The notes beneath the pieces are model-generated. The model searched no databases. It had not been told where the DNA came from and saw only the letters and a list, made by a program, of their open reading frames with translations. From the NCBI RefSeq assembly GCF_003019675.1, contig NZ_CP028105.1, forward strand, positions 2,806,282-2,870,281: a stretch of 64,000 nt of DNA. The letters are read 5' to 3'. Origin of the DNA: Fusobacterium ulcerans (GTDB taxonomy: Bacteria > Fusobacteriota > Fusobacteriia > Fusobacteriales > Fusobacteriaceae). The position numbers were made by a program, and so were the translations under genes. This document shows positions 57,488-64,000 of this stretch, in pieces; position 1 is the first letter of the stretch, and each line of letters opens with the position of its first letter.

Positions 57488-58444
57488 ATGAAGATAATCA
57501 ACGACATTTTTGATACAAAGGAACAATTCCACAATAGTTATGTTGCCATAGGAACATTTGATGGAATACATTACGGGCATCAGCAGCTGATAGAGGCAGC
57601 TGTGGAAAAAGCTAAGGAAAACAATGGAATCTCTGTTGTATTTACTTTTGCCAATCATCCTATGGAAATAATAGATGCTTCAAAAACACCTAAATGTATC
57701 AATACTTTAGAAGAAAAGATATATATACTGGAAAGTATGGGGATAGATTACCTCATACTTCAGCCTTTTAATAAAAAATTTGCTGATTTAACAGCTGTGG
57801 AATTTGTAGAAATATTGAAAAAAGATGTAGACAGCAAAGAAATCTTTGTTGGATTTAACTTTTCATTTGGAGAAGGTGGAAAGGCAAAAACTAAAGACCT
57901 TATAGAAATAGGCGAGAGCATGGGTATTAAAGTTAATGAAATACCTGCTGTAACAATTGATGATCAAATTATCAGTTCTACTCTTATTAGAAAAAGTATT
58001 CAAAGAGGAGAATTTGAAAAAGTAAACAGATATCTGGGACATCAGTTTTTGATAATTGGTGAAGTAATACATGGTAAAAAAATTGCAAGACAGCTTGGTT
58101 TTCCCACTGCCAATATCAAACTATCAAATAGACTATATCCTCCTTTTGGAATATATGGTGCTATGGTGAAAATAGAGGGAGAAGATATCGAAAGATACGG
58201 AGTGGTAAACATAGGAGTCAATCCTACATTAAAGCCGGGTGAAAGAAGTGTAGAAGTACATATACTTGATTTTGATGGAGACATCTATGGGAAAAAAATA
58301 TATGTAGAGATAATGAAGTTCATGAGAGATGAGAAGAAATTCAATTCTGTAGATGAACTTAAACAGGTAATAGGAAACGATGTTAAAAATTGGCAGAATT
58401 TTGTAAAAGTGAGGAAAAATGGATATAGTTCTAAAGATAGATAA
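57488..58444 (+). CDS. ribF: Bifunctional riboflavin kinase / FAD synthetase (318 aa)
   Basis: Makes FMN from riboflavin and FAD from FMN. The N-terminal nucleotidyltransferase has AIGTFDGIHYGHQQLIEAA near residue 20 and TFANHPMEII; ISSTLIRKSIQRGEFEKVNRYLGH in pieces joins the domains. The kinase domain has GKKIARQLGFPTANIKL near 195, YPPFGIYGAMVKIEG, VVNIGVNPTLKPG and EVHILDFDGDIYG. Both halves look complete. The stop overlaps scpA by 26 bases. Confidence 0.96.
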   Translation: MKIINDIFDTKEQFHNSYVAIGTFDGIHYGHQQLIEAAVEKAKENNGISVVFTFANHPMEIIDASKTPKCINTLEEKIYILESMGIDYLILQPFNKKFADLTAVEFVEILKKDVDSKEIFVGFNFSFGEGGKAKTKDLIEIGESMGIKVNEIPAVTIDDQIISSTLIRKSIQRGEFEKVNRYLGHQFLIIGEVIHGKKIARQLGFPTANIKLSNRLYPPFGIYGAMVKIEGEDIERYGVVNIGVNPTLKPGERSVEVHILDFDGDIYGKKIYVEIMKFMRDEKKFNSVDELKQVIGNDVKNWQNFVKVRKNGYSSKDR

Positions 58445-59105
58445 TTTTGAAGGGCCTTTGGACCTTCTTCTTCATCTTATAGACAAAAAAAAGCTGAAGA
58501 TATCTGAAATAAAAATATCTCAAATAATAGATGAATATCTGTCTATACTGGAACAGGCAAAAGATGAAAACTTCCACATAAAAGTGGAATTTCTTGTTGT
58601 GGCTTCTGAACTTTTAGAAATAAAAGCTTCTACTCTTCTTACTATTAATGATGAACAAAACAAAGAAAAAGAACTGAAAAGAAGACTGGAAGATTATAAA
58701 CTTTTCAAAGAAATAGCTGTAAAAGTTTCAGAGATGGAAAATGAGTATAATATCTCTTACTCCAGAGGTGAAGGAAGAAAGATAATTAAAAAAGTAGCAA
58801 AAGAATATGATCTTTCAAAGTTGAAAGCTGGGGATTTATATAGTTCATATGTAAAGTATCTCAAGAAAAATGAAGATGATGAATATATGGAACTTCATTT
58901 AGACAAGCAGTATACATTGAAAGATGAAATGGATAGATTGTATTTAAAGACTTTCTCACAAAATAGAACTTTTGATTCTCTTTTTGGAGAAGCAGAGAAC
59001 AGAATGCACCTTGTATATATATTTCTTGCTATATTGGAGTTATATAAAGATGGGCTTATACTTATAGATGGAGATATGGTCATGAGAAATAAACATGAAT
59101 CATAA
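58419..59105 (+). CDS. scpA: Segregation and condensation protein A (228 aa)
   Basis: Kleisin subunit of the SMC-ScpAB condensin. VLKIDNFEGPLDLLLHLIDKKKLKISEIKISQI in pieces is the diagnostic N-terminus that binds the SMC neck; EFLVVASELLEIKASTLL follows, and the C-terminal winged helix ends IFLAILELYKDGLILIDGD. Length is normal. ATG is inside ribF with GTGAGG upstream, so expression is coupled. No scpB follows here, so its partner is encoded elsewhere. Confidence 0.94.
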   Translation: MDIVLKIDNFEGPLDLLLHLIDKKKLKISEIKISQIIDEYLSILEQAKDENFHIKVEFLVVASELLEIKASTLLTINDEQNKEKELKRRLEDYKLFKEIAVKVSEMENEYNISYSRGEGRKIIKKVAKEYDLSKLKAGDLYSSYVKYLKKNEDDEYMELHLDKQYTLKDEMDRLYLKTFSQNRTFDSLFGEAENRMHLVYIFLAILELYKDGLILIDGDMVMRNKHES

Positions 59106-59163
59106 ATAAATTAAAAAGTTTTAAAATAATAATTACATATAATAAAAATAGAGGAGTTTTTTT

Positions 59164-60624
59164 ATGTTCAGAAGTGGGCTTCTAGTAATGATAATAACAA
59201 TGGTGAGCAGAGTGCTTGGACTTGTAAGAGCAACTATTATAGCTTACTATTTTGGGGCTTCTGGGGCAACAGATGCCTACTTTAGTGCTTTTAAAATAAG
59301 TAATTTCTTTAGACAATTACTGGGAGAGGGAGCTTTGGGAAGCTCATTCATCCCTTTATATAATGAGAAAATAGAGATAGAAGGGGAAGAAAAAGGAAAA
59401 GAATTCATATATTCTATATTGAATCTTATTTTTGTTTTCAGTACCATTGTAACTCTTTTAATGATAATATTTTCACAGGATATAATAAACCTCATTGTAA
59501 ATGGGTTTCCAACAGAAACAAAAATACTAGCATCACAACTTTTAAAAATAATGTCAGTGTACTTTATATTTATAAGTCTTTCTGGAATGATATGTGCAAT
59601 GCTGAATAACTTTAAGCAGTTTGCTATACCAGCTTCAACTTCAATATTTTTTAATCTTGCTATAATTCTGGCTTCAATGGGATTCAGCAAGACTTTTGGT
59701 ATATCAGCTTTAGCATATGGAGTGGTTTTAGGAGGGGCATTTCAGCTTTTAATAGTACTTCCATCATTCTTTAAAATAGTAAAAGGATATTCTTTTAAAA
59801 TAAATTGGAAAGATCCATATCTGAAAAAAATATTTATACTTATGTGTCCTATGCTGGTAGGAATAGTTGCCAGACAGGTAAATACAATAGTAGATCAGGT
59901 ATTTGCTTCATATCTGCAAGAGGGGGGAGTTACTGCTCTTGAGAATGCAACAAGATTATATCTGCTTCCAGTGGGAGTATTTGGAGTATCTATATCTACA
60001 GTCATATTCCCTGTGCTGTCAAAGGCAGTAGCAAGAAATGATTTAAAGACAGCAGAAAATAATATTGTTAAAGGATTAAATATACTTCTTTTCCTTATTA
60101 TTCCATCAACAGCAGTGTTGACATTTTATTCAACTGATGTAATCAGATTGACTCTTTCTTATGGAAAGTTTGGAGAAGAAGCTGTAAAAGTTACATCAGA
60201 AGCTCTCTTATATTATTCACTTGGATTATATTTCTATACAGCAATATATTTAATGACAAGAGCATTTTACAGTGTAAAGAATAGTTCTTATCCTGTGAGA
60301 TTCTCTATTGTTTCTATTATTATAAACATAGTGCTTAACTTTGCTTTGATAAAGCCAATGGCATACAGAGGACTTGCACTTTCTACATCTATAGCTTCAG
60401 GAGTAAATTTTGTCCTTCTTGTATATGTATTCAGAAAAAAATATATGGAGTTTCCATTAAAAAGATCACTTATATTCTTTGGAAAGGTAATACTCACTAC
60501 AGCAGTTGCTTTAGGAGCAAGTTATTATGTACATAATACTATAATTAAATTAGTTGTATTTTCAGCAGTATATATGGTATTCTGGGCGAAGTCTCTTATA
60601 AAAAATAAAATGGAAGTGTTTTAA
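59164..60624 (+). CDS. murJ: Lipid II flippase MurJ (486 aa)
   Basis: A 14-span MOP-superfamily flippase for peptidoglycan lipid II. MVSRVLGLVRATIIAYYFGASGATDAYFSAFKISNFFRQLLGEGALGSSFIPLYNE (in pieces) carries the conserved Arg and the FxxLxxEGA motif. RQVNTIVDQVFASYLQEGGVTAL and LYLLPVGVFGVSISTVIFPVLSK in pieces also match. GAGGAG precedes the ATG. The stop lies 3 bases before the DNA methyltransferase start, which probably shares the transcript. Confidence 0.95.
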   Translation: MFRSGLLVMIITMVSRVLGLVRATIIAYYFGASGATDAYFSAFKISNFFRQLLGEGALGSSFIPLYNEKIEIEGEEKGKEFIYSILNLIFVFSTIVTLLMIIFSQDIINLIVNGFPTETKILASQLLKIMSVYFIFISLSGMICAMLNNFKQFAIPASTSIFFNLAIILASMGFSKTFGISALAYGVVLGGAFQLLIVLPSFFKIVKGYSFKINWKDPYLKKIFILMCPMLVGIVARQVNTIVDQVFASYLQEGGVTALENATRLYLLPVGVFGVSISTVIFPVLSKAVARNDLKTAENNIVKGLNILLFLIIPSTAVLTFYSTDVIRLTLSYGKFGEEAVKVTSEALLYYSLGLYFYTAIYLMTRAFYSVKNSSYPVRFSIVSIIINIVLNFALIKPMAYRGLALSTSIASGVNFVLLVYVFRKKYMEFPLKRSLIFFGKVILTTAVALGASYYVHNTIIKLVVFSAVYMVFWAKSLIKNKMEVF

Positions 60625-60627
60625 TTT

Positions 60628-62148
60628 ATGAAAGAAGAGTATAATTACAGTATTTATACCCCTCATAAGATAGCAAAGGAAATCATAGAACAAGCATTTA
60701 AATGCTATTTTGGTGAGAACAAAACTCTGAAAAAATTAAAAAATGTAAAACTGGGAGATCTTTCCTGCGGAAATGGAAATCTTTTATTGATAGCTTTAGA
60801 GAAACTTCTTGAGGTATCTAAAGAGATAACAGGAGAGTATTTTTTTGTGAGCTCTTGGATTACAGGTTTTGATATAAATGAAGAAGCAGTGAAACTCACT
60901 ATGGTAAGAGGAAGAGAACTGCTGAAGAAGTATGGACTTGCTGGGGAAGTAAATGTGTTGTGCTGCAACTCATTAGAAATAGAAAATATGAAATTTAATA
61001 TACTTTTAGGAAATCCTCCATATTTGGGAGAAAAGAATAATAAAAGCATATTTCAGGAAATAAGAGAAACAGAGTTTGGAAAAAAATATTATGAAGCTAG
61101 AATGGACTATTTTTATTTCTTTATAGAAAAAGGGATTGAGATATTAGAAGATGAAGGAATAATGGCATATATTACTACTAATTACTGGCTGAGAGCTGAC
61201 AGCGGCAAAAAGCTCAGACAGGTATTAAAGGAAAATGGAAATTTTCTGGAAATAAAGAATTATGACAATTCAGTATTTACTAAAGCTGTTGGACAGCATA
61301 ATATAATATTTCTTTGGGAAAAAGATAAAAAGAAAGATAAAAAAGTAAAAATAAATATTCCTGAAAAAGATTTTGAAATAAAAAATTCATTATTATATGA
61401 TGACAGTGGAAAAATAGTTCTGGCTGATGAAGAGGCCCTTAAATTTAATAAGAAAATTTTGAAAATGTCTAATTATAAAATGAAAGATTTAGTCAATGTT
61501 AATCAGGGGATTGTTTCTGGACTAGATAAGGCATATATATTTGAAGAATATAGGGAGGAATTTAAAGATTTTTTGAAGCCTTTTTATAAAAATAAAGATA
61601 TAGGAAAATATACAAATGAAAAGAACAGCTTCTGGATACTGTATTTAGATGAAAAAGCTGTTCCTGATGAAACTGTTATGGAGCATTTGAAAAAATATCA
61701 AGACAAGCTTTCACAGAGAAGAGAAGTAAAGACAGGAAGTATTAATTGGTGGGAGCTTCAATGGGCAAGGGAAAGAGAGATATTCACTAAACCTAAAATA
61801 TTGGTGCGTCAAAGATGTAAAACCAATCAGTTTTCATATGATGATGGAGAGTTTTATGGAAGTGCAGATATATATTTTATAACAAAAAAAAGTGATGAAC
61901 TAAGTCTTTTTTACATACTGGGCTACATAAATTCAGAAGTTTTTTTGCAATGGTTCAAATATAATGGTAAGATAAAAGGGAAGAATTTTGAATTTTATTC
62001 TACCCCTTTAAAAGAGACACCTGTATATTATTCTGAAAATAAAAAAGAGATAATATACATAGAAGAACTGGTAAAAAAACAAATAAAAAGTTTTTCTCAG
62101 GAAAGAGAAAAGGAAATAAACGATTATTTTAGAAAAAAAATGATGTAG
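60628..62148 (+). CDS. Orphan N6-adenine DNA methyltransferase, Eco57I/TaqI type (506 aa)
   Basis: A class I SAM-dependent methyltransferase of the gamma (N-terminal catalytic) order. GDLSCGNGNLLLIALEKLL (SAM motif I, near residue 47), TGFDINEEAVKLT (motif II) and ILLGNPPYLGEKN (catalytic NPPY at 129-132) are clear. The C-terminal half, with KPKILVRQRCKTNQFSYDDGEFYGSADIYFI in pieces and YILGYINSEVFLQWF, fits a TaqI-like target-recognition domain. No restriction endonuclease gene adjoins it. It is embedded between murJ and corA with tight spacing, so it is probably a resident orphan methylase rather than a mobile R-M system. Confidence 0.9.
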   Translation: MKEEYNYSIYTPHKIAKEIIEQAFKCYFGENKTLKKLKNVKLGDLSCGNGNLLLIALEKLLEVSKEITGEYFFVSSWITGFDINEEAVKLTMVRGRELLKKYGLAGEVNVLCCNSLEIENMKFNILLGNPPYLGEKNNKSIFQEIRETEFGKKYYEARMDYFYFFIEKGIEILEDEGIMAYITTNYWLRADSGKKLRQVLKENGNFLEIKNYDNSVFTKAVGQHNIIFLWEKDKKKDKKVKINIPEKDFEIKNSLLYDDSGKIVLADEEALKFNKKILKMSNYKMKDLVNVNQGIVSGLDKAYIFEEYREEFKDFLKPFYKNKDIGKYTNEKNSFWILYLDEKAVPDETVMEHLKKYQDKLSQRREVKTGSINWWELQWAREREIFTKPKILVRQRCKTNQFSYDDGEFYGSADIYFITKKSDELSLFYILGYINSEVFLQWFKYNGKIKGKNFEFYSTPLKETPVYYSENKKEIIYIEELVKKQIKSFSQEREKEINDYFRKKMM

Positions 62149-62166
62149 AGAAGTGAGGTGAATTAG

Positions 62167-63231
62167 ATGAACGATTCATCAAATAGAAAAAAGAAGGTGG
62201 GGCTTCCTCCGGGGAGTATAATTTATACTGGTGAAGATTCCAACCATAAAATATCTATTGAAGTGTTTTCATATAATGACAGTATAATAAAAAAAGAGAA
62301 TTATAGTGAAGATGATGACTTTGGTTTTGATAAAAATTTCAGAGGAGTTACCTGGGTAAATATAGATGGTATCCATAATATCCCACTAATAAAAAAAGTA
62401 GGAGAAATGTACGATCTGGACAATCTGGTACTAGAAGACCTTGTAAACAGCACTCAAAGAGCGAAGGTAGAGGAACGTGAGGATTATCTATTTATAGTAA
62501 TGAAGATGTTGAATCTAAATCTTATTTCAAAAGAAATAGGATATGAGCAGGTATCATTCATACTAGGAGAAGATTATCTTCTTACATTTCAGGAAAGTCC
62601 AGGGGATATTTTTGATACTATAAGAGCCAGAATAGAGTCTCATAATTCTAAAATGAGAAAGAAAAGCGTGGGATATCTTGCTTATACAATAATAGATACA
62701 ATAGTTGACAATTATTTTCTTATATTAGATGAGGTAGAATTGGAAATAGATCGTTTAGAGTCTAAAGTTATAGACAATTCAGATAAAGATGATCTTCAGT
62801 CTATAATGACTCTCAAACAGAAAGTAACAACTTTAAAAAGATCAATATCACCAATCAGAGAACTTATAGCTAAATTACAGTCAAAAGGACTTACAGAATA
62901 TTTTAATGATGATATAAAAATATATCTGACAGACTTATATGATCACGGTATAATTGTATGTGATACTTTGGATATATTAAACAGCAGAGTAACTGAACTT
63001 GTTCAGCTATATCATTCCACTATCAGTAATGGAATGAATGAGGTTATGAAAATACTTGCAATTATATCTACAATATTTATGCCATTAAGTTTTTTAGCAA
63101 GCTTATATGGTATGAACTTTAAATATATGCCTGAATTGGAGTGGCGTGATGGATACTATGCAATTCTATGCATCATGTTTATTTTGGTTTTAGGGATGCT
63201 TGCGTACTTTAAAAGAAAAAAATGGTTGTAG
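62167..63231 (+). CDS. corA: CorA-family magnesium/cobalt channel (354 aa)
   Basis: A large cytosolic N-terminal domain, a long helix (about 185-295) and two C-terminal spans. YGMNFKYMPELEW near residue 315 is the GMN signature at the pore entrance, followed by the last span and the basic tail FKRKKWL. VNIDGIHNIPLIKKVGEMYDLDNLVLEDLVNSTQRAKVEEREDYLFIVMKML in pieces is the typical central region. RBS GTGAGGTG precedes the ATG; 18 bases after the methyltransferase gene. Confidence 0.94.
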   Translation: MNDSSNRKKKVGLPPGSIIYTGEDSNHKISIEVFSYNDSIIKKENYSEDDDFGFDKNFRGVTWVNIDGIHNIPLIKKVGEMYDLDNLVLEDLVNSTQRAKVEEREDYLFIVMKMLNLNLISKEIGYEQVSFILGEDYLLTFQESPGDIFDTIRARIESHNSKMRKKSVGYLAYTIIDTIVDNYFLILDEVELEIDRLESKVIDNSDKDDLQSIMTLKQKVTTLKRSISPIRELIAKLQSKGLTEYFNDDIKIYLTDLYDHGIIVCDTLDILNSRVTELVQLYHSTISNGMNEVMKILAIISTIFMPLSFLASLYGMNFKYMPELEWRDGYYAILCIMFILVLGMLAYFKRKKWL

Positions 63232-63286
63232 TTATTGAAAAAATGCTTTATAATCTAATTAATATCAATGTACTTGGGAGGGATTT

Positions 63287-63958
63287 ATGGGACTGCTATC
63301 AATATTCAAAAAAAGTAATGATGAGGAATATTTGAAAAAAATCGAAAAATTGGAAGAGACTCTTGCTTCTAAAGAAAACGAAATTTCTAATTTAATCAAT
63401 GAAATCGAATCTTTGAATAAGTTTACACCAAGACAGTTGGAAGTATTCGAAAAAAATCTTAAGGAGAACAAAGAGGAAGTTCAAAGGCTAAAAAATATCT
63501 TGGATTCTTACTGCATCCCTTACAATACTAAAGAAAGATATTCTTATAAAGTTGAAATTGAAAAATTTTTCTCATCAAGTAAATTTCAAGAATTAAATAC
63601 TGCATTAAAAGAAAAAGGAATCACATATCTTCAAGAGGTAAGTGTAGATATTCTTGAAACTATGCCGGCTGATCTAAAAGGTATAGATGAAGGAAAGAAA
63701 AAATATCAGGATTACCTAAGCAAAAAAATTGAATGGGAAATAGTTACTCTTTTAAATAAAGGGGAAAAAATCAGTAAGATATACAGCAAAACTAGAAAAT
63801 TTGCAAATATTCTTAGTGAAGGATGCTATGAATTCATGGAAGATATAAGAGATTATGATTTCGACAGTCTGGTAGATGCTGGATTTAATGCTGAACAGAT
63901 AAAGGAATTTAAAGAAAAAAGAGATGAATATTACCTTGAAAAAAGAATAGGTAAGTAA
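63287..63958 (+). CDS. Coiled-coil protein with helix-rich C-terminal domain (223 aa)
   Basis: No family recognised. The N-terminal third (residues about 10-75) is a heptad-like coiled coil (EEYLKKIEKLEETLASKENEI, LEVFEKNLKENKEEVQRLK, in pieces). The remainder is soluble and mostly helical, with a YLQEVSVDILETMPADLKGIDEGKKKYQDYL segment in pieces reminiscent of helix-hairpin-helix-like repeats, and VDAGFNAEQIKEFKEKR near the end. No signal peptide or membrane span. GGGAGG precedes the ATG. The next gene starts 13 bases after its stop. Confidence 0.8.
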   Translation: MGLLSIFKKSNDEEYLKKIEKLEETLASKENEISNLINEIESLNKFTPRQLEVFEKNLKENKEEVQRLKNILDSYCIPYNTKERYSYKVEIEKFFSSSKFQELNTALKEKGITYLQEVSVDILETMPADLKGIDEGKKKYQDYLSKKIEWEIVTLLNKGEKISKIYSKTRKFANILSEGCYEFMEDIRDYDFDSLVDAGFNAEQIKEFKEKRDEYYLEKRIGK

Positions 63959-63971
63959 TCGGAGGACAGCA

Positions 63972-64000
63972 ATGAAGAACATACTGCTGGGAGTAACTGG
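63972..64000 (+). CDS. coaBC: Start of a flavoprotein, probable CoaBC (partial)
   Basis: Only nine full codons are inside the window: MKNILLGVT, with GGAGG upstream. This matches the usual N-terminus of phosphopantothenoylcysteine decarboxylase/synthase (typically ...ILLGVTGGIAAYK). Any flavin-dependent decarboxylase of the same fold, such as UbiX-like, starts similarly, so the name is provisional. Confidence 0.5.

Overview
The window is low-GC (roughly 30%) chromosomal DNA from a Gram-negative-envelope anaerobe, most likely a Fusobacterium of the varium/ulcerans/mortiferum type (inference). Supporting signs are the AT-rich codon use and strong AGGAGG-type ribosome sites, an outer-membrane TolC/RND efflux system next to Firmicute-like genes such as whiA and scpA, ferredoxin-dependent 2-oxoacid oxidation, and several amino-acid catabolic operons. 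Nearly all genes are on the + strand. I see no rRNA, tRNA, insertion sequence, integrase or CRISPR array.

0-3.6 kb: small unknown genes, including a minus-strand operon (2049 to 540) ending in a 37-residue membrane ORF, and a plus-strand pair of exported small proteins. 3.7-7.0 kb: an APC permease and a YtcJ-type amidohydrolase behind three GTATAC palindromes. 7.2-12.0 kb: two membrane c-di-GMP enzymes, one an EAL phosphodiesterase with a dead GGDEF domain and one an active-looking GGDEF cyclase. 12.1-18.3 kb: a cysteine/cystathionine degradation regulon. A sigma-54 activator gene (13509-15569) sits between a MalY/PatB beta-lyase gene and a three-gene operon (glutaredoxin-like, D-cysteine desulfhydrase, DAACS symporter). 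Both target units have near-identical -24/-12 sigma-54 promoters.

18.4-20.5 kb: an overlapping ABC-type ATPase plus TOPRIM-like pair that looks like an undescribed relative of two-gene phage-defence modules. This is the best candidate for a novel system. 20.8-23.0 kb: an exported DUF362 protein and a ferredoxin-type aldo/keto reductase behind a classic 19-bp-spacer MerR-type promoter. 23.1-28.6 kb: larB-larC-larE plus nikMN-nikQ-nikO, which makes the nickel-pincer nucleotide cofactor and imports nickel, but with no larA in the window. 29.1-35.6 kb: an RND efflux operon whose TolC-like protein carries an extra N-terminal periplasmic domain of about 285 residues. 35.6-40.4 kb: pyruvate kinase, an exported MTA/SAH-nucleosidase-like protein with an altered active-site Asp, an MBL-fold hydrolase and an acyl-CoA dehydrogenase.

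41.0-46.5 kb: a complete threonine-to-propionyl-CoA operon (threonine ammonia-lyase, amino-acid symporter, four-subunit 2-oxoacid:ferredoxin oxidoreductase). 46.9-51.7 kb: a third GGDEF protein, a MATE pump behind a transcription-terminating riboswitch (best guess guanidine-IV/mepA type), a DUF134 plus NifX-like pair behind a perfect 16-bp palindrome, and a DUF4163/DUF3298-like lipoprotein. 51.8-64.0 kb: mainly housekeeping genes: ssb, three tandem HU-like genes, polA, whiA, ribF, scpA, murJ, an orphan Eco57I/TaqI-type DNA methyltransferase, corA, a coiled-coil protein and the start of a probable coaBC.
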